A DNA stretch of 43,942 nucleotides, taken from NCBI GenBank assembly GCA_017465845.1, contig JAFTVH010000190.1, positions 1 to 43,942 of the forward strand, in the 5' to 3' direction. The notes under the pieces were generated by a model. That model saw only the letters and a program-made list of their open reading frames with translations. It had not been told where the DNA came from and searched no databases. Position numbers and translations under genes: made by a program. This DNA is from Lachnospiraceae bacterium. GTDB taxonomy: Bacteria > Bacillota > Clostridia > Lachnospirales > Lachnospiraceae. Shown piece by piece: positions 1 through 8,637 of the stretch; the stretch's first letter is position 1; every line of letters starts with the position of its first letter.

Positions 1-14
1 AGTGTCTGTGTCAT
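1..14 (-). CDS. 5' end of a leftward gene, product unknown (partial)
   Basis: On the minus strand an ATG (12-14) follows a strong Shine-Dalgarno GGGAGG (25-30) with 8-nt spacing, and a TATAAT -10 box lies at 38-43; the matching -35 (61-66) is weak. Only Met-Thr-Gln-Thr is visible before the window ends, so no function can be given. It would be divergent from gmd and share the 15-188 intergenic region. Confidence 0.5.
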
Positions 15-94
15 AATCAAAGCCTCCCTATAGAGTTATTATAACACAATATGTGCAATTTACACAGAACAATTGTTTGGAATTTTAAATTAAA

Positions 95-188
95 GAAAGG
101 AGAAAGAGCAGGGGACATGTGTATCCGGGTAATCCGTGACGCATTCCTCCCCTACCTGTAGAGGTAGGAGTATCCTGCTCGCTATTTG
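95..188 (+). promoter_or_regulatory. structured leader in front of gmd
   Basis: GAGCAGG (106-112) can pair with CCTGCTC (174-180), closing a loop that also holds a short hairpin, CTACCT/AGGTAG (152-168). The best SD-like sequence (TAGGAG, 165-170) is inside this fold and about 18 nt from the gmd ATG, too far for normal use. A 14-codon reading frame (ATG at 117, stop TAG at 159-161) lies within the leader. The fold may control translation of the fucose operon. I do not recognise a known riboswitch class. Confidence 0.35.
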
Positions 189-1241
189 ATGAAAAAAGCG
201 TTGATTACCGGTATTACAGGACAGGATGGATCTTATCTGGCAGAGTTTCTTCTGGAAAAGGGTTATGAGGTACATGGTATTACCAGAAGGGCTTCCATTT
301 CTAATACTGCAAGAATAGATCATCTGATTGAGAAGAAAGCAGTGACACTCCACGATGGAGACTTGACGGATTCGTCCTCCCTGATCAGAATCATCGGCCT
401 GGTTCAGCCGGATGAAATCTATAATCTGGCAGCCCAGTCCCATGTACAGGTATCCTTTGATGTGCCCGAATATTCCGGAGATGTAGACGCATTGGGCGTG
501 CTTCGTGTACTGGAAGCTGTCCGTATCCTGGGACTGACCAAGAAGACAAGAATCTATCAGGCATCTACATCAGAATTGTATGGTAAAGTAGAAGAGATTC
601 CTCAGCGAGAGACGACACCTTTCCATCCTTACAGCCCGTATGCGGTTGCAAAACAATACGGCTTCTGGATGACGAAAGAGTACAGGGAAGCGTATGGAAT
701 GTTTGCTGTAAATGGTATTTTGTTCAATCATGAATCCGAGAGAAGAGGAGAGAACTTCGTAACCAGGAAGATCACGCTGGCAGCCGGACGAATCGCAGAA
801 GGTCTGCAGGACCATCTGGAACTGGGAAATATGGACTCTTTGCGTGACTGGGGCTATGCCAAGGATTATGTGGAGTGTATGTGGCTCATGCTGCAGCACG
901 ATACGCCGGAAGACTTTGTCATTGCCACAGGTGTGCAGCATACAGTAAGAGATTTTACGGAAAAAGCATTCAAGGCCAATGGAATCGATATCCGTTGGGA
1001 GGGCACCGGTCTGGAAGAGAAAGGTTACGATGCAGCTACCGGTAAGATGCTGGTATGCGTGAATCCGGCATGGTTCAGACCTACTGATGTAGATAATCTT
1101 TGGGGAGATCCTACAAAGGCTAAAAAGGTGCTTGGATGGAATCCGCAGAAGACAAGCTATGAGGAACTGGTACGCATTATGGCGGAGCATGACAGGGAGC
1201 TGGCAAGACGTGAAAAGGCGACAAAGGAAGCGCTGGCATAA
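189..1241 (+). CDS. gmd: GDP-mannose 4,6-dehydratase
   Basis: Converts GDP-D-mannose to GDP-4-keto-6-deoxymannose, the first committed step to GDP-L-fucose. It is an extended short-chain dehydrogenase: the NADP-binding GITGQDG motif is near residue 8, TSELYG carries the catalytic Ser/Thr and Glu, and YAVAK is the Tyr-x3-Lys pair. The downstream [15 protein letters not shown] segment is typical of Gmd, and 350 aa is the normal length. A TTG at 186 is directly in front of the ATG at 189; I chose ATG. No well-placed ribosome binding site precedes either, which fits the structured leader. fcl starts 22 bp downstream and completes the pathway. Cytoplasmic. Confidence 0.95.
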   Translation: MKKALITGITGQDGSYLAEFLLEKGYEVHGITRRASISNTARIDHLIEKKAVTLHDGDLTDSSSLIRIIGLVQPDEIYNLAAQSHVQVSFDVPEYSGDVDALGVLRVLEAVRILGLTKKTRIYQASTSELYGKVEEIPQRETTPFHPYSPYAVAKQYGFWMTKEYREAYGMFAVNGILFNHESERRGENFVTRKITLAAGRIAEGLQDHLELGNMDSLRDWGYAKDYVECMWLMLQHDTPEDFVIATGVQHTVRDFTEKAFKANGIDIRWEGTGLEEKGYDAATGKMLVCVNPAWFRPTDVDNLWGDPTKAKKVLGWNPQKTSYEELVRIMAEHDRELARREKATKEALA

Positions 1242-1262
1242 GCAGGAAAGAAGGATAAAATC

Positions 1263-2207
1263 ATGATGGAAAAAGACGCGAAAATATATGTGGCAGGACA
1301 TCGCGGAATGGTAGGCTCTGCAATCGTCAGGGCACTTGAAAAGCAGGACTATCATAATATAATAGTCCGCACTCACAAGGAATTGAACCTGTGCAGACAG
1401 GAAGAGGTAGAGCAGTTCTTTGCCCAGGAAAAGCCGGATTATGTATTTCTGGCAGCTGCAAAGGTGGGTGGTATTGTAGCCAACGCCGAATCACTGGCTG
1501 ATTTTATGTATGAAAATATGACGCTGGAAATGAACGTGATTCACAGTGCATGGCAGAATCATTGTAAAAAGCTGTTGTTTTTGGGCTCCTCCTGTATTTA
1601 TCCCAGAATGGCGCCACAGCCCATGCCCGAAAGTTGTCTGCTGACTTCTGAACTGGAGAAGACCAACGAAGCTTATGCTTTAGCTAAAATATCAGGATTA
1701 AAATATTGTGAATTCCTGAACAGACAGTATGGTACCGACTATATTTCAGCTATGCCAACCAACCTGTATGGCCCCAATGATAATTATCATCCCACCCACA
1801 GCCATGTGCTCCCTGCTTTGATCAGAAGATTCCACGAGGCCAAGGTAGCCGGTGCAAAAGAAGTGACCTGCTGGGGCACCGGAACTCCTCTGCGAGAGTT
1901 CCTCTATGTGGATGACCTTGCAGATGCCTGTGTGTTCCTGATGAACAATTATTCCGGAGACGAAACGGTCAATGTAGGTACCGGAAAAGAACTGACAATC
2001 AAAGAGTTGACAGAATTGACTGCCAAAGTCATCGGATATGAGGGAGAAATCAAATGGGACAGCTCTAAACCTGACGGTACGCCCAGAAAGCTTCTTGATG
2101 TATCCAAGCTGGAAAATCTAGGTTGGAAGTATACAACGGAGTTGGAAGAAGGCATCAGACTTGCCTATGAAGACTTCTTAAACAATCCGATGAGAGCAGA
2201 GAGGTAG
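1263..2207 (+). CDS. fcl: GDP-L-fucose synthase (epimerase/reductase)
   Basis: Turns the Gmd product into GDP-L-fucose by 3,5-epimerisation and NADPH-dependent reduction. It is a Rossmann-fold SDR protein: GHRGMVGS near the N-terminus binds NADPH, GSSCIYP holds the catalytic Ser/Cys region, YALAK is the Tyr-x3-Lys dyad, and [13 protein letters not shown] plus the [11 protein letters not shown] segment are family signatures. Two in-frame ATGs (1263 and 1266) follow a GAAAGAAGG ribosome site. At 314 aa it is full length. It sits between gmd and manC with 21-bp and 5-bp gaps, so the genes are clearly one transcript. Also known as wcaG. Confidence 0.95.
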   Translation: MMEKDAKIYVAGHRGMVGSAIVRALEKQDYHNIIVRTHKELNLCRQEEVEQFFAQEKPDYVFLAAAKVGGIVANAESLADFMYENMTLEMNVIHSAWQNHCKKLLFLGSSCIYPRMAPQPMPESCLLTSELEKTNEAYALAKISGLKYCEFLNRQYGTDYISAMPTNLYGPNDNYHPTHSHVLPALIRRFHEAKVAGAKEVTCWGTGTPLREFLYVDDLADACVFLMNNYSGDETVNVGTGKELTIKELTELTAKVIGYEGEIKWDSSKPDGTPRKLLDVSKLENLGWKYTTELEEGIRLAYEDFLNNPMRAER

Positions 2208-2212
2208 GAAAA

Positions 2213-3529
2213 ATGAATCTTGTATTATTATCCGGCGGCTCCGGAAAAAGATTATGGCCGCTGTCCAATGATGTACGATCCAAACAGTTTATTAAGATAT
2301 TTAAGACGGAAGCCGGAGAATATGAATCCATGGTTCAGCGCGTGTATGGGCAGATTCGCAAAGCTGACCCCGAAGCACTTATTACCGTGGCAACCTCAAG
2401 AAGCCAGGTGTCTGCCATCCATAACCAGTTAGGAGAGGGTGTAAGTGTCTGTGTAGAACCCTGCAGAAGGGATACCTTTCCTGCAATCGCTCTTGCTACG
2501 GCATATCTTCATGACGTAAAAGGAATTTCCGAAGAAGAATCCGTAGTAGTATGTCCTGTGGACCCTTATGTAGAGGATACTTATTTTGAAGCGTTAAAGG
2601 AGCTTGGACAGCTGGCACAGACGGGCACTGCCAATCTGGTACTTATGGGTATCGAACCCACTTATCCCAGCGAAAAATATGGTTATATCATACCCACAAG
2701 TAAGGAGCGGATCAGTGGCGTTTCTACCTTTAAGGAGAAACCGGATGTGGCTACCGCCAAGGAATATATCAGCCAGGGAGCCCTTTGGAATGGCGGTGTA
2801 TTTGCTTATAAACTCAAATACGTTCTGGATAAAGCCCACGAACTCATTGATTTTACAGATTATGATGACCTTTACTGCAAATATGATTCCCTTACTAAAA
2901 TCAGTTTTGACTATGCTGTGGTAGAAAAGGAGAGCAATATCCAGGTGCTGCGTTATGCAGGACAGTGGAAGGATCTTGGAACCTGGAACACGCTGACAGA
3001 AGCCATGGAAGGTCCCAGCGTGGGTGAGGCCATGTTCAATGAAAACTGTGAAAACGTACATGTGATAAATGAACTGGATGTACCGGTTCTGTGTATGGGC
3101 CTTAAGGATGTAGTCGTTTCAGCCAGTCCTGACGGCATCCTTGTTTCGGATAAGGAACAGTCAAGCTATATCAAACCTTTTGTGGACAAACTGGATCAAC
3201 AGATCATGTTTGCTGAGAAATCATGGGGAAGCTTTCGGGTAATGGACGTGGAAGAGGAAAGCCTGACCATCAAAGTAACCCTTAACCCGGGTCACAGTAT
3301 GCACTACCACAGCCACGAAAGAAGAGATGAGGTGTGGACTGTAATCTCCGGAGAAGGCAGAACCATTGTGGACGGAATGGAGCAGCATGTGAAAGCAGGA
3401 GATGTAGTAACCATGGAAGCCGGCTGCAGGCATACGATCATTGCAGATACGGAGCTTAAATTGATTGAAGTGCAGCTTGGTAAGGAGATCAGTGTCCATG
3501 ACAAACGAAAATTTACCTTGGAAAAATGA
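2213..3529 (+). CDS. manC: Mannose-1-phosphate guanylyltransferase with C-terminal cupin domain
   Basis: Makes GDP-mannose from mannose-1-phosphate and GTP, feeding Gmd. The N-terminal nucleotidyltransferase domain begins with the pyrophosphorylase signature LSGGSGKRLWPLS and contains GYI and FKEKP sugar-binding elements. The last ~110 residues form a cupin domain (MHYHSHERRDEVW), which in type II enzymes can carry phosphomannose isomerase activity; since a separate manA follows, that activity may be redundant. At 438 aa it is slightly shorter than the usual 460-480 aa. The ribosome site GAGGTAGGA lies in the end of fcl. The manA start overlaps its last 32 bp. Confidence 0.93.
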   Translation: MNLVLLSGGSGKRLWPLSNDVRSKQFIKIFKTEAGEYESMVQRVYGQIRKADPEALITVATSRSQVSAIHNQLGEGVSVCVEPCRRDTFPAIALATAYLHDVKGISEEESVVVCPVDPYVEDTYFEALKELGQLAQTGTANLVLMGIEPTYPSEKYGYIIPTSKERISGVSTFKEKPDVATAKEYISQGALWNGGVFAYKLKYVLDKAHELIDFTDYDDLYCKYDSLTKISFDYAVVEKESNIQVLRYAGQWKDLGTWNTLTEAMEGPSVGEAMFNENCENVHVINELDVPVLCMGLKDVVVSASPDGILVSDKEQSSYIKPFVDKLDQQIMFAEKSWGSFRVMDVEEESLTIKVTLNPGHSMHYHSHERRDEVWTVISGEGRTIVDGMEQHVKAGDVVTMEAGCRHTIIADTELKLIEVQLGKEISVHDKRKFTLEK

Positions 3530-4502
3530 GCCGTTTCTGCTAAAACCTGCCGGAAAGGATTACCTATGGGGCGGAACCCGTCTCAATGACGATTTTGGAA
3601 AAGACATCGATATGGAGCCCCTGGCAGAAACATGGGAATGTTCCACCCACCCGGATGGCCCCAGCATGGTAGCCGGCGGGGAGCACGAGGGGAAGATGCT
3701 TCCCCAGGTCTTAAAAGAACACCCGGAGTACCTGGGCATCCACGCAGACCCAAACGGAGCACTCCCCATCTTAATTAAATTGATCGATGCCCAAAAAGAT
3801 TTGTCCGTCCAGGTTCATCCCGATGACGAGTACGCCCGGATTCACGAGAACGGTTCCTTAGGAAAGACCGAAATGTGGTATGTATTAGATGCCGCCAAAG
3901 ATGCCGGGCTCATCTACGGATTCCATCACGACATGGACAAAGAAGTGCTGAGAAAGAGCCTCTATGCCGGCACCATTGAAAAATACCTTCAAAAAGTCCC
4001 CATCCATAAGGACGACGTATTCTACATCGAGGCAGGAACTGTCCATGCCATCGGCGCCGGAGCCCTGATTGCCGAAATACAGGAAAACTCCAACCTGACC
4101 TACCGCCTCTACGACTACAACCGCGAAGATAAATCCGGCAACAAGCGCCCCCTCCACATTGAAAAAGCCTTAGAGGCAGCCAGCTTAAAAGGAAGCACCC
4201 GCCCCAGACAACCCATGCGCGTCCTCAAATACAAAAGAGGCTGCGCCAGCGAATTCCTCTGCCGCTGCAAATATTTCCAGGTCGAGCGCCTCCTCCTAAA
4301 CACCGAACAATGCCGCCAAATGTCCACCATAAGTACATCCCCTGATTCTTTCCAGGTTCTCCTATGTACAACCGGCTGCGGCGTCCTCTACGGCGCCAAA
4401 GAAATCATTAACTTTTACAAAGGCGATTGCATCTTCCTTCCCGCCAACAGCGTCTCAATGAGACTCCACGGCCAGGCCCAAATGCTACGCATAAGTTGTT
4501 AG
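3498..4502 (+). CDS. manA: Mannose-6-phosphate isomerase, class I
   Basis: Zinc enzyme interconverting fructose-6-phosphate and mannose-6-phosphate, the entry step to GDP-mannose. Visible motifs are YLWGG near the N-terminus, VQVHPDDEY and KTEMWYVLDA (metal ligands), and YIEAGTVHAIGAG. The start at 3498 is chosen because AAGGAG (3482-3487) sits 10 nt upstream; a longer frame from 3465 would lie deep in manC and has no ribosome site. Length 334 aa is normal. Codon use is strikingly C-rich in third positions from about 3600 to 4490, unlike gmd, fcl and manC, hinting at a separate origin. It is the last gene of the operon; no clear terminator follows. Confidence 0.93.
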   Translation: MTNENLPWKNEPFLLKPAGKDYLWGGTRLNDDFGKDIDMEPLAETWECSTHPDGPSMVAGGEHEGKMLPQVLKEHPEYLGIHADPNGALPILIKLIDAQKDLSVQVHPDDEYARIHENGSLGKTEMWYVLDAAKDAGLIYGFHHDMDKEVLRKSLYAGTIEKYLQKVPIHKDDVFYIEAGTVHAIGAGALIAEIQENSNLTYRLYDYNREDKSGNKRPLHIEKALEAASLKGSTRPRQPMRVLKYKRGCASEFLCRCKYFQVERLLLNTEQCRQMSTISTSPDSFQVLLCTTGCGVLYGAKEIINFYKGDCIFLPANSVSMRLHGQAQMLRISC

Positions 4503-4505
4503 ATT

Positions 4506-4903
4506 ATAATTCTAAAATTTGACTATAGTAGGCATTTTTTCCATGTTTGCGCAGATAGTGTTTATCCAGTAATTCTTGTTGCATGGGCTGCCGGTTACAT
4601 AATTGTTTCGTTAAAAAATGCCATCATAGCGACTTCTTCCAGTACGACAGCGTTATGAACTGCGTCTCCTGGTGAATTTCCCCAAGCAAAAGGCCCGTGG
4701 CTATTGACTAAAACTAGTTTGTCCACACGTGCTGCGGATTCGAAATCCAGATGCAGGTGGTGGAACAGAGGTCCTTCAAAGTCAAAGAATGTGGAGTACA
4801 TTGGCCAGGTGCCGTGTTTGGCATATAAATCCTCGCCAATCAATTCTGCTACCAGCTCTTGCACAAAGTCTTTCAGTAAAATTTTGCCTTCATTGCTTGT
4901 CAT
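4506..4903 (-). pseudogene. decayed sugar-metabolism remnant with araD C-terminus
   Basis: Read on the minus strand, the open stretch 4903-4595 ends with SHGPFAWG and [16 protein letters not shown], hallmark segments of L-ribulose-5-phosphate 4-epimerase (AraD). After a stop and a frame change, 4585-4506 still reads QELLDKHYLRKHGKNAYY, the conserved AraD C-terminus. The upstream part ([18 protein letters not shown], then [11 protein letters not shown] with a cupin-like metal site) is not AraD and looks like a different, sugar isomerase-like protein that I cannot name. So this is a chimera of two broken genes, not a working one. The GKILLKDF segment recurs in the remnant near 8.65 kb. Confidence 0.75.
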
Positions 4904-5302
4904 TCTTCCTGAAGCACCTTAATAATTCACGGCAACCTATCAGGTTTCTACAGATTGGGATCAGTTTCTGTTTGCTATGGTTGCTGAGAAAGCGGTTCAT
5001 CCCGCGTTAATCTGAGTGTTTTGTCTAGGGAGTTTGCGCAAATATGTACACAATAGCGGGACCCGCTATTGTGTACGGCGTAAGTGCGAGTGTGGTGTAT
5101 GGGCTGATTTATTGGATAACAACATTATTTTAACGGGCGACCAATGGTCGCCCCATGCGACGAAAGTTTCTTCTCGCCGTATGATTGTATGACTTGATTT
5201 TTGTGGTGACTGTTGTTATAATATACATGCATAACTCCCATAGTGTTATGCATGTATAATAATATAACTCCGTGTAAATAATGAAAGTATGGAGGTGCTT
5301 TT
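4904..5302. other. gene-free stretch rich in palindromes
   Basis: No intact gene is visible. It holds a perfect 31-bp palindrome (5046-5076), an 8-bp hairpin GGGCGACC/GGTCGCCC (5135-5153) and a 13-bp inverted repeat (ATACATGCATAAC 5223-5235, GTTATGCATGTAT 5244-5256) directly in front of the ATPase gene, placed where an operator could sit. The part next to 4904 probably continues the decayed remnant. Confidence 0.6.
5046..5076. repeat. perfect 31-bp palindrome
   Basis: GTACACAATAGCGGG (5046-5060) and its exact reverse complement (5062-5076) flank a single A. No U-run follows, so it is not a normal intrinsic terminator. It could be a binding site or a scar of a DNA rearrangement. Confidence 0.85.
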
Positions 5303-6763
5303 ATGGCAATAGTAAGTGATGAACAAGTCATTAAGGTATTACGACAGTATAACCCGTGGTGGCGTAATCCCTCTGCAATTAAAGACGAGAGCAAACCACA
5401 AAAGCGACTGGCTTATTATGAAGCTCTTAAAATGATAAAGCATAAAACATTAAGACGATTTGCAGTATTATCGGGTGCAAGGCGTGTCGGTAAGACAACA
5501 ATAATGTATCAGATGATAGATAATCTGATAGACGAGGGAATCAGTCCGAAAAACATTTTATATGTATCCTTTGATAATCCGATTGTAAAGCTCGTCAATG
5601 TAGAAACAGTGCTTTCCATTTATGAGTCGCTTTATCCAATCGAGGGAACAAAATATATTTTCCTTGACGAAATCCAATACACAGAACATTGGGAATTATG
5701 GATGAAGGTTATCTATGACAGCAGAAAGGATATTCGTCTGACGGCAACAGGCTCGGCAAGTCCGATATTGGAAAAAGGAACAACAGACAGCGGTACAGGC
5801 AGATGGAGCGTTTTGAAAATACCAACAATGTCTTTCTATGAGTATTGTCGCCTGTTGCAAATTGAAGAACCGATATTGCCCGACAATCTGAAGCTCACAA
5901 AGCTCGTAAAAATGAGCAATGCGGAGCTTGGCGATTTGATGGACAGATTTGCTCCGTTAGAGGGACACTTTAACCGTTATCTTATGATTGGCGGTTTTCC
6001 CGAACTTGTATTGTCTGATGATGATATTTACGCTCAAAGAATGTTGCGTGAAGATGTGGTTGATAAGGTCATTAAGCGTGATGTGCTGACCCTCTTTAAT
6101 ATCCGAAGTCCGCTTTTAATGGAAAAGCTGTTCTTATATCTTTGTATGAACTCAACAGAGATTTTCAGTGTAACAACTGCGGCAAAGGAATTGGAAAACA
6201 CATCTGTCAGTACGATTGACGGTTATATTGAAGCTCTTGAAATGTCCAACCTTATTTATTTGGCAAAGCCAATGGATGTAGGCAGTAAGGGAGCTTTGAA
6301 AGGAAAACCGAAAATCTTTATTGCAGATGCCGCAATCCGCAATGCGGTATTGATGATTGACGATGTATTGTCTGATGAAAGAGAGCTTGGGGCTATGGTG
6401 GAAACTACGGTTTATAAGCATATCGTATCATTCTATCAAGGAAGTACCGCACAGCTTGGTTATTTTAGAAAGGCAAAGGACAACCAGAAAGAGGTTGATG
6501 TGGTAATTGAGCTTCCCCGTGAGAAAATTCTTTGCGAGGTTAAGTACCGCAATAATTCCCACATTCCTGCTACGGATGCCATTGTTGAATTATGCAAGGA
6601 CGAAAATTCAAGAGTTACAACTGCTTTCCTCGTAACAAAGCAGTTAGATGATTTTGGTATCGTAAAGCACGAAACCAAAGTACCAATTTTACGGATACCT
6701 GCAATAGCATTTTTGTATCTGTTAGGAAAAGCAGAAGCAGACGGACAAAACGGAAAAATGTAA
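5303..6763 (+). CDS. AAA-family ATPase with DUF4143 C-terminal domain
   Basis: The N-terminal AAA_14-type ATPase domain shows Walker A GARRVGKTT (about residues 54-62) and Walker B YIFLDEIQ (about residue 111). The C-terminal half is DUF4143-like, with a PD-(D/E)xK-type nuclease signature EVDVVIE...CEVKYRNN near residues 393-415. Proteins of this type are common in gut Firmicutes; their cellular role is mostly unknown, and the nuclease-like fold is often considered degenerate. The start is fixed by GGAGG 7 nt upstream of ATG. At 486 aa it is complete. It stands alone between palindromes and its own terminator (6778-6807), in a region of gene remnants, so it may have arrived by transfer. Confidence 0.88.
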   Translation: MAIVSDEQVIKVLRQYNPWWRNPSAIKDESKPQKRLAYYEALKMIKHKTLRRFAVLSGARRVGKTTIMYQMIDNLIDEGISPKNILYVSFDNPIVKLVNVETVLSIYESLYPIEGTKYIFLDEIQYTEHWELWMKVIYDSRKDIRLTATGSASPILEKGTTDSGTGRWSVLKIPTMSFYEYCRLLQIEEPILPDNLKLTKLVKMSNAELGDLMDRFAPLEGHFNRYLMIGGFPELVLSDDDIYAQRMLREDVVDKVIKRDVLTLFNIRSPLLMEKLFLYLCMNSTEIFSVTTAAKELENTSVSTIDGYIEALEMSNLIYLAKPMDVGSKGALKGKPKIFIADAAIRNAVLMIDDVLSDERELGAMVETTVYKHIVSFYQGSTAQLGYFRKAKDNQKEVDVVIELPREKILCEVKYRNNSHIPATDAIVELCKDENSRVTTAFLVTKQLDDFGIVKHETKVPILRIPAIAFLYLLGKAEADGQNGKM

Positions 6764-6777
6764 TGTAAAACTATTTT

Positions 6778-6807
6778 AACGCTCACTTAGACGGTGGGCG
6801 TTATTTT
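6778..6807 (+). terminator. intrinsic terminator of the ATPase gene
   Basis: AACGCTCAC (6778-6786) pairs with GTGGGCGTT (6794-6802), one wobble, 7-nt loop, followed by ATTTT. It starts 14 bp after the stop codon. Confidence 0.75.
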
Positions 6808-6876
6808 ATGTTCAAAATTGAAAGTAGGATTTTTGAAATGTCAGATATACGATTTCGCTCTGTGGCTCACCGTTTT

Positions 6877-6925
6877 CCCCATGAATGGGGGCAAGGGGGT
6901 TGAAGTGTGCGAAGCACACTTTTGT
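6877..6925. repeat. two adjacent mini-hairpins
   Basis: CCCCAT/ATGGGG (6877-6890, GA loop) is followed by a G-rich stretch and by AAGTGTGC-GAA-GCACACTT (6903-6921) plus TTGTT. The second could terminate rightward transcripts. A G-rich block beside a GCGAAGC hairpin resembles junk left by mobile elements of gut Firmicutes, but I see no relaxase or nick-site proof. Confidence 0.5.
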
Positions 6926-6935
6926 TCTGATAAAT

Positions 6936-7796
6936 TTATTCATCACCGGTAGATGCAAAGTATGTACCTGTTGCCATAATAGCTAGTGCGATTAAGAAAA
7001 CCGCTGAGGGCATTTCTCTGAAAACAACCAAAGACAGACCTGCACCGATAAAAGGTGAAATCGCATAATAAGTGCTTGTCTTCGCTGCACCGAGATATCT
7101 CTGTGCATAAATGTAGAAATAAATGCTCAGCCCATAAGCTACAAAGCCAAGAAGCAGCGCAAGACCGATGTATCCCATATGGAAATAGCGTTCTCCGATA
7201 ATGAGTGAAAGAATCAGAGAGCCAAGTCCGGATCCCAATCCTTTTATAATGACAATCTGAGCAGGATTCTTTGAAGAAAGCATGCGGGTGCAGTTGTTCT
7301 CAAAACCCCAGCATACGCAAGCAAGAAGAACGAAAAGAGAACCCCTTGAGAAAGCCAGGCTACTCATATCTTCAAAAGATAACAAGATGCTCGAAACAGT
7401 CACTAATACAATCGCAAGCCAAAGTCTTTTGCTGATAGATTCCTTGAAAATACACAATGCAATAAGTGATGTGGCTACTATCTCAAAATTATTCAACAAA
7501 GATGCATTTGCTGCACTGCCTTTTGTAAGACCAATCATTAGGAATATGGGAGCAACAATATCAAGCGCAACCATTGCTACAGTATAGGGGAGTTCCTTTT
7601 TTGTCAAAGGCAACTCCGCCTTGTTTTTGTTCAGTTTTTCCATGAAAAACATGCCTGTTCCGGCACCCAAATAAAGCAGTCCTGCCATCATAGTTGAAGG
7701 TATCTGTACAAGAAGTAATTTAGATATGGGTGCATTGAGTGCATATAGTGCAGCTGCTAAAACTGCATAAAAAATTGCTTTTTTGTTGTTCGTCAT
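6936..7796 (-). CDS. DMT-superfamily (EamA) transporter
   Basis: Integral membrane protein with about ten hydrophobic helices in two EamA repeats; the family exports or exchanges small metabolites and the substrate cannot be told from sequence. The first helix (AIFYAVLAAALYALNAPISK) starts right after MTNNKK. I chose ATG at 7796 because AAGGAA lies 8 nt upstream; the open frame extends to 7931 but those 45 residues are hydrophilic and lack a ribosome site. Length 286 aa fits the family. It is divergent from a TetR-type regulator gene, which probably controls it. Confidence 0.88.
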   Translation of the reverse strand: MTNNKKAIFYAVLAAALYALNAPISKLLLVQIPSTMMAGLLYLGAGTGMFFMEKLNKNKAELPLTKKELPYTVAMVALDIVAPIFLMIGLTKGSAANASLLNNFEIVATSLIALCIFKESISKRLWLAIVLVTVSSILLSFEDMSSLAFSRGSLFVLLACVCWGFENNCTRMLSSKNPAQIVIIKGLGSGLGSLILSLIIGERYFHMGYIGLALLLGFVAYGLSIYFYIYAQRYLGAAKTSTYYAISPFIGAGLSLVVFREMPSAVFLIALAIMATGTYFASTGDE

Positions 7797-7959
7797 CTTT
7801 AACATTCCTTGCTTATTTTTGAAAATTAGAGTACAATACATGCGATAAGATACACTTTGTTCTGTAAATAATACGCCTTTTATCTGAGCAGAACAAGAAT
7901 CAAATTTATTTAGATGACACTTATGGAACATTATATCAAAATTGTACGGGAGATTTGTT
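7797..7959. promoter_or_regulatory. divergent promoter region of transporter and TetR gene
   Basis: This 163-bp gap holds an inverted repeat TTGTTCTG (7857-7864) / CAGAACAA (7889-7896) with 24-bp spacing, plus GTACAAT (7831-7837) and ATTGTAC (7941-7947) farther out. Either pair could be operator sites for the TetR protein. The -10/-35 boxes are AT-rich and not decisive. Confidence 0.45.
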
Positions 7960-8511
7960 ATGGATAGACGTCAGCAAAAAACGAGAAAAGCTATATTTGA
8001 TGCTTTAGGCGAATTACTTGAGTCCAAAAGATTTGAAAATATTACGGTTCAGGAAATCATAGACATTGCAAATATTGGACGAAGCACCTTCTATGCTCAT
8101 TTTGAAACCAAGGATGATCTTTTGAAATCGATGTGTACGGATATTTTTCATCACATTTTTACATCTGGGCTACCGCAAGAATCTGACCTTGATTACTCGG
8201 AAGGTAGTCCGAATCTTGAGTTGAAATTGGGACATATACTATATCACCTTCGGGAGAGTAAAAGCAATCTGAAAGGTATTCTGGGTGGGGAAAGTGGCGA
8301 ACTGTTCCTGGGTTTTTTGAAGCAATATCTCCATGATCTTTTTGGAAGATACAAGGCAGAATTTGAACCGTCTGTTCCAGAAGATTTCCTTTTGCATCAT
8401 CTGTCAGGCTCTTTTGCAGAAGCGGTGAAATGGTGGATGGCAGAGGACACGAAACATAGTCCGGAAGAAGTAGCGTCATTTTACATGACTATGATCGGAA
8501 AATTGAAATAG
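7960..8511 (+). CDS. TetR/AcrR-family transcriptional regulator
   Basis: The N-terminal helix-turn-helix is clear: TRKAIFDALGELLESK, then ITVQEIIDIANIGRSTFYAH and FETKDDLL, the classic TetR DNA-binding signature. The C-terminal ~120 residues are a ligand-binding helical domain without recognisable specificity (TetR_C_33-like by general look). Start ATG 7960 has ACGGGAGA 6-7 nt upstream; a TTG at 7942 is possible but would place the ribosome site inside the gene. Length 183 aa. Divergent from the EamA transporter, so a local repressor of that gene is the simplest idea. A terminator follows at 8566. Confidence 0.88.
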   Translation: MDRRQQKTRKAIFDALGELLESKRFENITVQEIIDIANIGRSTFYAHFETKDDLLKSMCTDIFHHIFTSGLPQESDLDYSEGSPNLELKLGHILYHLRESKSNLKGILGGESGELFLGFLKQYLHDLFGRYKAEFEPSVPEDFLLHHLSGSFAEAVKWWMAEDTKHSPEEVASFYMTMIGKLK

Positions 8512-8565
8512 AAAATCTCCGGATTTGATTACATACACAAGGAAAAGTAAAAATCTGGCAAGAAT

Positions 8566-8596
8566 TCCGGTTAGGGTTTTCTTACCGGATTTTTTG
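8566..8596 (+). terminator. intrinsic terminator after the TetR gene
   Basis: TCCGGT (8566-8571) pairs with ACCGGA (8584-8589), followed by a T-run to 8595. Confidence 0.7.
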
Positions 8597-8637
8597 TGGT
8601 TTTTTTAAGTTTACGTTTTATCGCTTCCCACCGGTTC

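Noticed and set aside
570-1376. 268-aa minus-strand open frame across gmd/fcl
   Set aside because: Overlaps two clear genes and shows no protein-like features.
4704-5010. Small plus-strand open frames in the remnant region
   Set aside because: They are antisense to recognisable AraD motifs and have no ribosome sites.
6870-6925. Transfer origin (oriT)
   Set aside because: Two hairpins and a G-rich stretch are suggestive, but no relaxase gene or known nick sequence is present.
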